Assembly: GCA_958295665.1 (NCBI GenBank)
Contig: OY282560.1
Coordinates: forward strand, 207,808,420-207,872,419
Source of the DNA: Tipula vernalis
Lineage: Eukaryota; Arthropoda; Insecta; Diptera; Tipulidae
DNA length: 64,000 bases
Direction of reading: 5' to 3'
Position numbers and translations under genes: made by a program. Positions 43,902 to 54,910 of this stretch are shown here, in pieces. The notes under the pieces were generated by a model. It saw only the letters and a program-made list of their open reading frames with translations. It made no database searches and was not told the origin of the DNA. How positions within the stretch are numbered: position 1 is the stretch's first letter; each line of letters starts with the position of its first letter.

Positions 43902-45886
43902 TTAATCGGCAAGCGATAATTGTACATTCCAGGAAGAATATAAAAGCTTATCGAATTTTTGATTTAATCGTTGCGGCAAATCAAACCATTCGTCAGTAAA
44001 CCCTAATTTTAATTTAATTTTACCATCAGGATAATATTTGATGGCACGAATCTGATTTACGGTTGAATCACCAACCAACTTTTCTGGTCTAATCGAATTA
44101 TAAAATTTAACCGTATTAAAATTTTTGAAGAAGCTGTAATCCAAATATTTAACTATGTATGGTTTAGGCTGTAATCTTGCTTGTCTACAGACATCAACAT
44201 AGTCAGCCGGAATATTGATGGTTTTATTTTTAATTTATCTCTCAATAACCGAGTGCATGGAATCTACTTCCATTTGGGTGTGGCCTTTTTCAAGTATTTT
44301 CTACACGAGTAAAACATGAGTCGTCATAGCAATGTTTACAAATGCATTTGAGAGTGTAGAGTTACGGTTTTGGTTAGTACATCCATCACTGTAAAATATC
44401 ACTTCCTCTGCGGTGTACTTTAAATTTGGTACCACTTCGCTTAAAATAAAATGAGAGAGTATCGATGAAAATTCGTTCGACCCAACATCTCCTTCACCTT
44501 CATGCTATATAAAGCAATAGCCGTTATGCGTTTTTAAATTGTAAATAGTAAAATTATCCACCATCAATTTAGTATTATAATAAAGCGATGAAACATTGGA
44601 TTTTGGACACAGTAAAACGGATTGTAAATCCATGGTAAATACAAATTCAAGACTACTTTCTTTATCCTTTAACTTTTCAGATCGGGGTAGACGTTTTTTC
44701 AGTTGATGTTGTTCGTACACTGCATCTTCAATATTTTTGGTTTGATTGCCCACACAAATGTCACATTGATCTTTTTTATGCTGAAACAAACTTATATAAT
44801 ATATAATTGAATTGGTTCGTCGCGAAAGCCCATCATAATATTATTTCGTAATCGAATTCTTTGTTTATCTGCTACCTATGCAAAACCTTTCACAAAAATG
44901 GACTTTTCACCCCACGTCAAAGCCCAAAACTGATTAAACATGGCTAACCGATCCTCTTCCGTGATGTTGTTACATTTAATGATAGATGATGTGTCCTTTT
45001 TAGATAGAGAGCAGTTACACCTAGGTTTAATAATTTTAGCTGGTTTAAATAAGTCATATGTCCATCCTGCATTCGTTTTCTGTTTAGATTTATGGTATAT
45101 GGTTGGCCCTTCTCTCTCCGATTAGCATTTCTTTTTACTTTCCATTCATTTTTATTTACGTCACAAGGTTTGGACTTCGGTGTATCTGGCGTAATTTGTA
45201 TACCTTCTGAAACTTCAATTAATGGATGATGTATTATACAAAAAAATAAAAAATACATAAATACTAATTTAATACTTACTTGGAGAGATAACTTGTTGTT
45301 GATTCGGCTGTGACTCAATTTCAGAAGCAAAAACTATTTGATTATCGGCTGATACATGCTCTGAAGTTTCTGGCCAGCAATTCTCTACCGATTCATTTTC
45401 AACAGTAAATTTCATTTGAGTATTCGCTGATTCAAATTGTTCTTGGTAATTATAATAATAAGACAAAATTAAAGAAACAGATTAATACTAACCTAATAAA
45501 ATAACTGGTTGTTGACCCGACTTTGACTCGTTTTCAAGAATAAAAACCATTTGATTATCGGCTGATAAGTGCTCTGGAGTTTCTGGGTGACAATTCTCTA
45601 CAAATTCAATTTCAACTGCGAATACGATAGGAATATCTGTTGATTCAAGTTTTTCTTTGTATTCCTCTTCCGTATTATCAGAAATCGTCAACGATCCATC
45701 ATGTTGAATTTTGCAATTTAAAATTGAGTTTTTTTTTCTAAGTTTGGAAATACTTTCCTTTGTCAAATTTTGGCCTAGGGCCATATTTAACGTTTTTAAG
45801 CCCCGAGACATTGTTAATAAAATTCTTTTTTGCATAGAAGACTCGCGTAGAACCTTTAATGATGAAAAAGATTTTAAAATTTTCAT
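43902..45886 (-). pseudogene. Uncharacterised DDE-like transposase family, copy A
   Basis: A multi-exon minus-strand gene. Exon 1 from ATG 45886 encodes an acidic region that is partly duplicated in exon 2 (HLSADNQMVF and HVSADNQIVF). Donors GTTAGTATT and GTAAGTATT, and acceptor TTTGTTTCAG near 44773, fit. The third part has a Lys/Arg-rich WKVKRNAN region, a Cys cluster (IIKPRCNCSLSK), then EEDRLAMFNQFWALTWGEKS. The last exon has HKKDQCDIC, VFTMDLQSVLL (Asp), NFTIYNL, VIFYSDGCTNQNRN (Asp), EKGHTQMEVDSMHSVIE (Glu) and RQARLQPKPYIVKYLDYSFF; it ends at a natural TAA. Three in-frame stops and one frameshift near 45065 kill it. The motif order suggests a DDE nuclease similar to the domain catalogued as DUF7869; that name is from memory. 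Confidence 0.7.
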
Positions 45887-46426
45887 CTAAACGATATTAT
45901 AGCGAACTGCGTAAGTCACAATTTGTTATAATAAAATAAACTCGCACTTTAGATAAGTCCATAAGAATTTTCAATATTGTATATTTAGAAATAAATTATT
46001 AATTTTGATATATGGTATACATTATTGGAAAGCATTAAATAATACATTATTAAACTCATAAACACCAGTAAGAATCATCAACTTACCGAAATAACATTAA
46101 AATTTTAATTTACTAGGTAGCAACAAGTTTCGTTCACTATTTTCATATCACACTGTGGACTTACACAAAATTCTAATTGCATTTGGACTTACATAAATTT
46201 CTAATTTTGACAAAACAAAAAGCGCGGGAAAAATATAGAAAATGTAGTGTTACCAAATGAAGCAAAATTTCCTTCTCTTTAAAATGATACCAAATTTGCA
46301 AATGTCCCAAAATGGACTTACGCAGTCTGCGAGTTTGGTCGACGATATTCGAATTAAAATTTGAACGGAGGCAATGAAAGAGATAATTATTATATTGTTT
46401 ATAAATTTCGAGTAAGACTAATATAC
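45887..46426. other. AT-rich flank with GGACTTAC repeats
   Basis: GGACTTAC occurs at 46152, 46173 and 46315, and again at 43532 beyond the 3' end of copy A. These repeats may be subterminal sites of that transposon, whose ends I could not fix. No gene is present. Confidence 0.4.
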
Positions 46427-46914
46427 TGTGACGGTGACACCTAGTGTGTAATAGAATAAGTAAAACTAATAGCTCAATGTTTTACTGTACTAAATGGAAT
46501 TTTCCATGTTAAAAATTGTTACGTAATGTTTCTACACTAGAAGAATCATGAGCTTTCGAGAAGTTTGGTTTGTGTATATAAAAAGGCGAACAAGATCGAA
46601 TTGGATTATTAGAATTTGAAACGCGATAGAGTAAACTTGTAAGATTAACAGTAATATTTGGTAAGCGATAGTGTGAAGATTAAAAAGTAATTAAAAAGTG
46701 ATTTAAAAAGTGTTGTAGTGCGAAATAAAAATTATAAGTGAACAGTAAAATTTGAGAATAATTTATATAAAGTGATTTTGTGAATTTTTATTGATAAACT
46801 GTGTTGTAATAAATTTTGTGAAATAAATAAATTCGTTGGAGATAAATTAAATTGATTTTGTACTATTCACAATCCAGTGATACGAACCTTGAGTGACAAG
46901 GCAAAAACGTAACA
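46427..46914 (+). repeat. Solo LTR
   Basis: Starts TGTGACGGTGACACC and ends GCAAAAACGTAACA (TG...CA). A 4-bp target duplication ATAC lies on both sides (46423-46426 and 46915-46918). TATATAAAAAGGCG at about 46578 is a good promoter box and AATAAA signals follow. No second LTR or internal part is nearby, so it arose by LTR-LTR recombination. The 4-bp duplication suggests a Ty3/gypsy element. Confidence 0.8.
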
Positions 46915-47058
46915 ATACTTTATTTCAATTGAAACCCGAGAAACAAACCCACAAAACCTCGTCTGCTTTTTTTTGCAGATGTTGAGTTTCATCTTTTTTC
47001 TGTAAAATCGTCGATGCGTGAATAAATAACTATAATAAGGTTATATAAATAAGAAAAC

Positions 47059-47239
47059 TGATGTGATTATAGACCTAAATAAAAAAAAGTATAACGCAAA
47101 TAAAAATGATAAGCGTCCATTCACGAGGTATTTGTTAAAAGCTAATAAAAGAAAGTACATAAGAAAGAGAACGCCACAAGCGGCTAGCATTAAAAACAAA
47201 AAACAAAATAAAGACTCTCTCACACTTAATAACTCAACA
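47059..47239 (-). repeat. 3' LTR of copia element
   Basis: On the minus strand it begins TGTTGAGTTATTAAGTG and ends with ...TCACATCA; 181 bp; about nine differences from the other LTR. Confidence 0.88.
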
Positions 47240-47267
47240 CCTCCACTAGAGCCTTATTTTCCAGCAC

Positions 47268-48715
47268 TCAACTCTTCACAAGATTGACTCCCATTGAACA
47301 GAACCTGTGTTTTTCTGCTGTCACCGGTTTGGTAAGGCTATCTGCTAACATTTCGTTTGTGTTGACGTAAACAAATTTAACTACCTTGTCATTAACCTTC
47401 TCGCGCAGAAAATGATGACGAACATCTATATGCTTTGTTCTGGGTGAAAAAGCTGTCTTCTCCGTTAGTTGGATCGCTCCTTTGTTGTCGCAGTGTATGA
47501 TGGTTGAACATTTATTTTCCCCTAGCAACTCCTGACATATACCCCGCCACCAAATAGCTTCTTGCGTTGCCAAAGACATAGCCATGTATTCGGACTTTGT
47601 TGTAGACAAAGCAACTGTTGGTTGCTTCTTTGACGCCCATGAAATTACTCCACCTTGCAGTTTGAATACATATCCTGTTGTCGAACGTCGATCTACTGAA
47701 TCACTTGCCCAAACTGAATCGCAATAACCTTGCACTACTTCATTTCCATTTTTTGAATAAATCAATTTGATCGATTGTACCTTTCAAATATCGCATGATC
47801 CGCTTTACTGCCAACCAATGAGCAACGCCTGGATTGTTATTGAATCTGCTGACAGCTTCTACCGCGAACTGTATATCTGGTCGTGATACCTGGGCAGCAA
47901 ACAACAAGCTCCCAACTGCTTCTTGATATGGCACATCCTTCATGGATTCGCGATCTGATTCATTCTTCGGCGACATTTCTGAAGTAAGTTTCTGATTTGG
48001 ATCAGCTGGAACACTTACATTATTACAATCGACCATTTGGAAACGTTCTAATATTTTTTGAATATACTGGCTTTGATTTATCGAAATCGTTCCCGACTTG
48101 CGGTATCGCATAATCTGCATGCCCAACCACATTTGGCCTCGCCAATGTCCTTCATTTTAAATTACTTCTGTAGACACAACTTTAAATCAGCTTTCAAAAC
48201 TTTGTCGTTGGAAAAAATGAGCAAGTCGTCAACATATACTGCCACAATCAACATCTTACTACCATCTATAAGATAGTAAATGCATGCATCGTAATTTGAG
48301 CATTTCATGCCAAAATTCTTCAAAGTAGTGTCCAAACGCTGATTCCATACACGACTGGACTGCTTCAGTCCGTATAACGACTTCTTCATATAACAAACAC
48401 GTTGACTTCCATCACTAAACTTTTCAGGTTGAATCATATAGATTTTCTCGCTTAAATCGCCATGAAGGAACGCTGTAATCGCATCCATCTGATCGATCTC
48501 TAAATCGTATCTCACAGCTACCACAATCAAAAACCGTATCGACGAGTAGCGACGAACTACGGGTTAGAATGTCTCCTCATAATCAATGCCCTTACGCTGA
48601 GCACAACCCTTCACTACCAAACGAGCCTTGTACCGATCTACCACTCCTTTCTCGTTGTACTTGGTCTTGAAAACCCATTTGCATTGAATTGCTCTACGAT
48701 CAGGTGGCAAATCTG
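47268..48715 (-). pseudogene. Copia reverse transcriptase and RNase H
   Basis: From the minus strand: [40 protein letters not shown], a TAA near 48562, then DAITAFLHGDLSEKIYMIQP, KKSLYGLKQSSRVWNQRL and VAVYVDDLLIFSND (RT active site YVDD). A frameshift near 48155 precedes MWLGMQIMRY, QSQYIQKILERFQMVDCN, VGSLLFAAQVSRPDIQFAVE and KRIMRYLKGT. After another shift near 47755 RNase H follows: GYCDSVWASDSVDRRSTTGY, WASKKQPTVALSTTKSEYMA, IHCDNKGAIQLTE and MLADSLTKPV. It ends at a TGA (47268) beside the purine tract. All expected copia blocks are present. Confidence 0.9.
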
Positions 48716-48719
48716 TAAG

Positions 48720-49880
48720 CTACCACGTCTCGTTTTCAATTAACGAATGATACTCCTCTTCCATAGCTGTTTTCCAGTGAGACGCATTTGAGCTGCTCAT
48801 AGCCCGCTCCACTGACAATGGATCATCCAATTGAACACGTGATACAACATAAACGAAATCATTACTTTTCGTCGACTTGTGCTCTCTCGATGAATGACGC
48901 GGTTGTAACGAAACATCATTCACTTCCTCATTTGACGGTTCATTGCTACCCGAAACGTCAATTGAATCTTCATCTGTTAGATTCTCACTATTTTGATATC
49001 CAGATACGCCTTCTGAACTTGCTGTTGTAACAATTGCCTCATCCTCCACTTCATTGCTATCATCTTCGAATGGATAAAAATGGTTAGAAAATTCGTTACA
49101 ATCAATTACCTTGTTTTCACAGCGTTGATCCTCCAGAAAAACGGCATCACGACTGACATCCACTCGTAATTTTTCCAAATCAAAAACTCGATAGTCTTTA
49201 CATTTCTCGCTGTAGCCGACCATGATGTATTCCCTTGATTTCGAATCAAATTTCTGGCGTTTTTGTTTTGGAACATGTACCATTGCCTTGCATCCAAACA
49301 CTTTCAAGTTGGACAAATCAGGCTTTTTGTTGGACCAAATTTCTTCGGGCGTTTTATTGATAGCCCCACGATATGGTGAACGATTCACAAGATAAGCCGC
49401 TGTGTTGACAGCTTCACACCAAAATCTGTTGTCAAGCTTTGCGTCAAAAAGCATACATCTCGCACGCTCGATCAATGTTCGATTCATCCTTTCCGCCTTG
49501 CCGTTTTGCTCTGGCGTATACGGTGCAGTTGTTTGTTGCTGTATCCCCGAATCTCGGAGGAACTTAGAAAACTCCTTGTTGCAGTAGGTACTCTGTTCCA
49601 TTATCTGAACGCACATTCTGATTCTCCGTTTGATTCTTCGCAAATGCTTTGAATTCCCTGAAAACATTCAAGGTGTTTGATTTGTTCTTGATGAAATACA
49701 CGGAAATCTTGCGGCTAAACTCATCCAAGAAAGTCACAAAATATCACGAGCCGCCAAATGAATCAACTGGCATTGGACCACACAGGTCAGTGTGCACCAG
49801 CTCTAGTACTCTGGTAGCCCGAGATTTGCTGTCCTTGAACGGAAGGCGAGTCCATTTCGTAATCTCATCAAGCTATCGTG
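48720..49880 (-). pseudogene. Copia integrase
   Basis: The minus strand reads TRLPFKDSKSRATRVLELVH, TDLCGPMPVDSFGGS (first Asp region), a TGA, YFVTFLDEFSRKISVYFIKN, QNVRSDNGTEY (second Asp), a frameshift at about 49590, CNKEFSKFLRDSGIQQQTTA and PYTPEQNGKAERMNRTLIER (Glu). The C-terminal domain continues (PSYRGAINKTPEEIW-like, VFGCKAMVHVPKQKRQKFDS, REYIMVGYSEKCKDYRVFD). An acidic linker to the RT part follows (DDSNEVEDEAIV, PRHSSREHKS, ERAMSSSNASHWKTAMEEEY). The zinc-binding CC pair near the start is deleted. Confidence 0.88.
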
Positions 49881-50850
49881 ACCTACATTTCCTAGACGAC
49901 GATGCCATAATTCCCATGAATCCTCAACTTTGACCCTCAAACATGTTTCACTCGTCGGTGTCACTTTGAACATCCCTGCATTTACTTTTGCCTCAACCAG
50001 TAATTTGTTGTTTTCGTCGAAAACTTTGCAATCATTTGCACTAAACTTGACAATTAGTCCTTTGCCAACTAACTGACTGACCGACAATAAGTTTGTGCAA
50101 ATACCTGGCACGAATAGAACGTCATGAACTGTAGTATCCACTATACGATTATTCACCTGTAGCTGGAGTAAAGCTGATTCTGACACTGGTTTGAGATTTT
50201 CCATCCAATCTTGTTCACATGTCATGTGTGCAGAGGCATCAGAGTCTACATACCACTCAGTCGATTTAAGATTGCATGCCGTCAAACACGAAAAAACTGA
50301 CGAATGACTAGCCATCTTCGCTTTCGGGCATTTGTTTTTGTAGTGACCAACTTCACCACATCCGAAACATTTCCCGTCCTTTACTTGTTTCTTCTTCTTC
50401 TGATAATTGTATTGACTTCGTTGGCTTTACGTACATGGCTGATGCAGAGGCAGAGCCCTCAACTCTATCATCCAAACGAACTTCTTGAAGTAACTTGGTT
50501 TTTATTAAGTCAGCCGAAATTTTTGTGCCTTAACTCTCTATCGCCATAATCATGGGCTTATACTCGTCGCTTAATCCGGCCAACAACAATGTGCCAATCC
50601 TCTCATCGTCTATTTCCATGCCGGCACCTTTCAACTTGTGAGCGGTCATAATAGTTTTGTTGACGAAAAATTTCATCGAACCGCAATTCACAAATCTGGT
50701 TGAAACAAGTTCACGCAAGAGTGGTACACGACGATTAGACCAGAATCTTCATACGCTACTTTTAAACTGTCCCATACATCCTTCGCCGTATTTGCTTTTT
50801 GAATGTGTGAAAAATTTACACTGTCCACTAATAAAATAATCGATGCCTCA
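49803..50850 (-). pseudogene. Copia gag, zinc knuckle and protease
   Basis: Gag remnants lie at 50718-50530 (MTAHKLKGAGMEIDDERIGT, LLLAGLSDEYKPMIMAIES). The zinc knuckle GKCFGCGEVGHYKNKCPK, a perfect CCHC, is near 50380-50330. The protease reads WYVDSDASAHMT, where the normal active site is DSGA, so Gly is replaced by Asp. It continues with LLQLQVNNRIVDTTVHDVLF, VPGICTNLLSVSQLVGKGLI and WELWHRRLGNVGHDSLMRL, the HH half of the integrase zinc finger. Stops and shifts separate the parts, and gag is heavily eroded upstream of 50720. Confidence 0.82.
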
Positions 50851-51134
50851 GCTTTTGAATCTTCAGTTTTTTCTTTACTGGATCAATTTCCTTGCATGTG
50901 CCCTCCACATGACTGCAAAGGTCATTCATTTGAAGATATGCTTGAGCAGCAAATTTCCAGGTCTCATAGTTATCTCTTCCACGCAATTTTTCTATGGATG
51001 CAAACGTTTCAAAAACGTGTTACAATTTCTTTTTTTTTTTTTTTTACACAGAAAGAAAAATAATTACAATAAACTTGTTAACCACGGATTTTAACAAATT
51101 CAACTTTTTAATACTTTTTCCTTTGATTATTTAA

Positions 51135-51154
51135 GTGGGTCTGGGCCTATAACC
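51135..51154 (-). other. Copia primer binding site (initiator tRNA-Met half)
   Basis: Next to the 5' LTR the minus strand reads GGTTATAGGCCCAGACCCAC. Copia uses an internal half of initiator tRNA-Met, with a site of the form GGTTATGGGCCCAG; here one base differs within this stretch. This fits the copia lineage proper. Confidence 0.7.
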
Positions 51155-51335
51155 TGATGCGATTATAGACTTAAATTAAAAAAAGTATAACGCAAATAAA
51201 AATGACAAGCGTCCATTCACGAGGTATTTATTAAAAGCAAACAAAAGAAAGTACATAAGAAAGAGAACGCCACAAGCGGTTAGCATTAAAAACAAAAAAC
51301 AAAATAAAGACTCTCTCACACTCAATAACTCAACA
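51155..51335 (-). repeat. 5' LTR of copia element
   Basis: 181 bp; begins TGTTGAGTTATTGAGTG on the minus strand; terminal TG...CA. Confidence 0.88.
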
Positions 51336-51751
51336 AAAACCAATCATTTGCATTGCTTTATGACATTTTTTGTTTAAATTTACTTTTTATGTGTAAAGAA
51401 AACGAATTTTTGATTTGACATCTGCATCTGCGAAATTTTTTGAATGTAAATCAATCTTAAAACGTATATTACAAAAACAACAACATAATAAGTTCAGAAA
51501 TACCTTATTTTTGAAGACGATTTTCGATAAGAGATAAACATTTTCATGACTCGATTTTTCAATCAAATATAATTACATGTTTCATAAACATTTTCGTATG
51601 AAAAGCAAACAAAAGCTCATAATTCTAATACAACTAAAATTGTAAATGAAAATAAACATTTTCTCATAATTATAGTTTCACAGTAAAGAAAAAATTGTAC
51701 CTTATTTTAAGCTTAGTAAAACGCCATCTAGCATTTTACATACTTACTATA

Positions 51752-51768
51752 CATTGGCGAGCAAAAAT
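51752..51768 (+). repeat. Stray Tc1-like terminal sequence
   Basis: TACATTGGCGAGCAAAA closely matches the end of the nested Tc1-like element at 12897 (TACACTGGCGAGCAAAA). No second end was found, so it is probably a relic. Confidence 0.4.
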
Positions 51769-51908
51769 GGATGAATAAACAGGGAATAGAGAACGTTTAT
51801 AGAGTTAAATAAAAAAAAAATATTTTATGCGTTTTTCTTGAATAACAAAATTAACTGTTATTTATTTAACTTAACTTTCCATAATTCAAAATATGCAACA
51901 TTAGTGTC

Positions 51909-52037
51909 TTTCCAATCGACTACTGCAAGTACTTATAAGCACTTGCAGTTTATGTCTCTGCTAGGTTAACTATGGGTAAATCTAGCAAAGACATGAACTA
52001 TAAGCGATTATAAGTACTTACGGTGGTCCATTGGAAA
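51909..52037. mobile_element. Foldback MITE with 56-bp arms
   Basis: The arms 51909-51964 and 51981-52037 are inverted, with TTTCCAATCGAC / TTTCCAATGGAC, AAGTACTTATAA and CATGTCTTTGCTAG-type blocks. There is a 16-base spacer and nothing is coded. Confidence 0.7.
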
Positions 52038-52156
52038 CCGACTATCGCACATTCTTCCAATTTTACTCGTTTTGAGTATTGACGATTGGAAAATTGTAAA
52101 ATGCGATACATATCAGAAATAATGTAAACCCTACGCAACTTTGAGTAGAAAATGTT

Positions 52157-52733
52157 TCGGGTTCGATGTTCACCAAAATACTTAATAACTTTTATTCCAT
52201 AACATGTAATAAATTGTGTAAAACTGGTAATCAACATTTAGGATGGTACAACAAATTATTTCATTCGAGATTCAATCATTTCAAATAAACTTTCGGGTTC
52301 GATTCTCACCAATGACGTTTGGAATTATTTATTTTATTATTTTTTTATTTTATTTTATATCGGCATTGATTTGAAAAATATAAAATTTTGTATTGTATAT
52401 AAACATTATGTACAACGGGTAATCAACATTTAGTATGATACTGGTGGCAGCATTAGACAATTAGGGTTAATAAACATTTTTGTTCTATTGAAACCATAAA
52501 GTAAATCAAAGCAATCAAGTCGAATAAAAATGACAACTAGACATAATTTCTTTGAATTATTTATGTGCTTAAAGATTTTTCTGAAGTGATTGGAATTTAT
52601 AATAATAACAATAAACTTAAGGAAACCCCGGACTCGCTTGGTCAGACGGTAACATACCAAAATAATAATGAAAATTAGTGGTATGTAGTACCACACTGGA
52701 CTAAGACTACAAAAGTCTTCGGGTCGATTCTCT
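52157..52733 (+). repeat. tRNA-related SINE-like fragments
   Basis: Three box B-like motifs occur: TTTCGGGTTCGATGTTCACC (52156), TTTCGGGTTCGATTCTCACC (52291) and CTTCGGGTCGATTCTC (52718). A box A-like CTTGGTCAGACGGTAAC lies at 52637, and a 6-bp stem AAGACT...AGTCTT before the last box B recalls an anticodon arm. After two of them come AT-rich tails and GGTAATCAACATTTAG. No complete tRNA cloverleaf can be drawn, so these are SINE relics rather than tRNA genes. Confidence 0.45.
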
Positions 52734-53509
52734 TTACAATTTTTTCTTTCCAATTTTTTAATTTTTATTATTCATGCAATAAGCAAATCTTTATAGTTAC
52801 TACAGTAATTACACAAAAAATAGATGATAAGCTTCTAAGATGCGCCTAAATGTATGCAAATACTACTACAAATTATTTAAAAATTCTTATATTGTCAGTT
52901 GTAGTAAGTCATGAAAATTTTTCGGTAAAACAATTTTTTCCTATTATAAAATGCAAAGAATGAGGCCCGTTCCACATTTCAGCTAAGCTAAGCTACGCGA
53001 TGTGGGATACGTGCATAGCTTTCGGTTGTACATGAAGAGATTTAATGGAACGTTGCATACTTAGCTAAACTACGCGAGCTATGTTTTTTGTTTTGAGCGA
53101 TGCAAACTATCTTAGATCGAGTTGTCTTTGCCTTACTATGCCAGCTGACATACTTCAGCATATCTAGTTTGGGTACAATGTCGCTTTTGAAAATTAAGCA
53201 AAGACGCGATTATTTCGTATGCGTACGCCTTTAATTCCTTATCGGTTAGGTATCATTAGAACTCAGCTTTTGAAAAATGGCAAGGCCAATTAACGAAGGC
53301 AATATTCGTTTGTTCAAATTAATGTTGACACTCGACTTTAATGAATCACCAGTGATGGAGCTGAATTCGTCCTGTGGACACTAAGAACAAATGTTGTTTG
53401 GTTTGGTAAATAACGAATTCTGTTTGGTTTGGTAAATAACGATTTCCACCAAAATTGCCTTTGACATTCTACAGTCATAGTCATAAAAGATGGGCTGTTT
53501 ACACTTTCC

Positions 53510-54645
53510 TACTAGCCCTCTGACCATCTTACTTGAACATAGTTAGCAGGCTTTAACATCGTGTCGTTGGATTTGTCATACTCATATTCGGATCTGATCT
53601 TCATTTCATCAAACGATATTACACATAGCCTCTCCTTATTACTAAGTCCATAATACTTCATGTATTTTAGTGCTTCATCTAGAATTCCTGGTCGGACATT
53701 CATTTTAGTAGCCCACTTCCTCAAAGTTTATGGTCCTGGTAGTGGATACTTATTTTTGTAAAGATACCGATATGCACGGGGACCTGCGGAATGTAGGCAA
53801 ATCGATGAAGATATATCAGCAAACGACTAGTTTATTTTCGCGTTCGGATTTTTTAATTTTTTAATTTGTCCTCGAGTGAAAATAATTTTGTTGGATTTTT
53901 CCAGTCGGCGCAACTGTTCCATTTCCTTTTTCATTTATGCGTTCTCCTTCCGAAGGACGGCAATTTTCTTTTCCATATAAATTATTTTTAGTTCTTTAAC
54001 ACATTGAAAATCAATTCTAAAATAAAAGAAAATAGAACGATAATTTATGGGTGTATCTTAAAGAAATTAACTGATTTACTCTGTTTGAATTTGAACAGAT
54101 TTTGAAGAGCTTACAGCTTCCTCAGCAACTTCTGTAGGTGATCCAGTTTCCAACGATTTACTATGTATAAATAAAAAATATTTTAAAATATGTATATGTA
54201 TTTAGAAAGCAAAATGAATGAATGGTAAGCACATTTGCTACTCGTATAATAAAACCAACCTTAAATCGAATTCTTCAATGGCATTTTGGACAATTTTGAT
54301 AGAAATCCTTTTCTCTGCTCGTTTTTGTCTGGAAGAGATTTGCTGCTTCATCATTATATCCTCGGGCAAATATTTTGATGGTACAGCGTTTGGGGCTAGT
54401 CTCCTTTTCGTAATTGGCAAATTTAAAAATTTGTCTTTAAGACGCCAATCGTCATCTGTAAAGTGCAACGAGCAAATCCTTTCGTAGTGCACATTGATGT
54501 TTTTTTTTCCAGTGGGTTTAATCCACAAGTCGGAAATAGTTTTATTTCTCGGAAATGAAAAAAACGTTGTAATGCTAGTTCCACTTTGATTTTTGTAAAA
54601 ACTTTTACAGTTTTTCACTGCACAATAGTTCGGTATATTGGTTTA
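53510..54645 (-). pseudogene. P-element/THAP9-like transposase, N-terminal part
   Basis: A THAP zinc finger stands at 54640-54400: YCAVKNCKSFYKN, TFFSFPRNKTISDLWI, RICSLHFTDDDWR, the C2CH pattern that binds transposon ends. After a gap with likely splice sites comes a coiled coil (VLRKENA, then a stop, MKKEMEQLRRLEKS, IIFTRGQIKKLKN). The transposase core starts with SFADISSSICLHSAGPRAYR, YLYKNKYPLPGP, a stop at 53726, LRKWATKMNVRPGILDEAL and LCVISFDEMKIRSEYEYDKS, then KPANYVQV. The SFDEM segment holds a catalytic Asp. Three stops are seen and the sequence ends at 53512, so the rest is missing. The start codon seems mutated to ATA. Confidence 0.82.
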
Positions 54646-54659
54646 ATGTTTAAACGGTT

Positions 54660-54910
54660 TGGGGACGAAATGTAGATTCGAATACGAATATAGTTTCTAA
54701 ACAAAAAATATATTCTAACACGAAAAATTGTTTTCAAGCACAAATTATATGCAGTTTTTAATCACAAAATATAGTTTTCAAGCAAAAAATATAGTTTCTT
54801 AACACGAAATAAGTTTTTAAACACCAAAATAGTTTTTAAACACAAACCAAAAATTTTCAACATAAAATATAGTTTTTAACTCCAAAATTTTCAATAATAA
54901 TTTAAATTTA
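54660..54910. repeat. Degenerate tandem repeat
   Basis: About ten imperfect units of 20-25 bp with the core ATATAGTTTTTAAACACAAA or ATAGTTTTCAAGCACAAA lie directly upstream of the THAP coding region. Confidence 0.55.

Larger units (their letters stand above)
47059..51335 (-). mobile_element. Ty1/copia retrotransposon
   Basis: LTRs of 181 bp at 47059-47239 and 51155-51335 are about 95% alike and flanked by a perfect 5-bp duplication AAAAC (47054-47058 and 51336-51340). The minus-strand order gag, protease, integrase, RT, RNase H is diagnostic of copia (integrase before RT). A primer site and a purine tract (TAGTGGAGG next to the 3' LTR) are present. The polyprotein is broken by stops and small deletions. 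Confidence 0.92.

Noticed and set aside
52619..52740. A possible tRNA gene
   Set aside because: Box A and box B-like motifs are too far apart and no acceptor or D stem can be formed; a SINE relic fits better.
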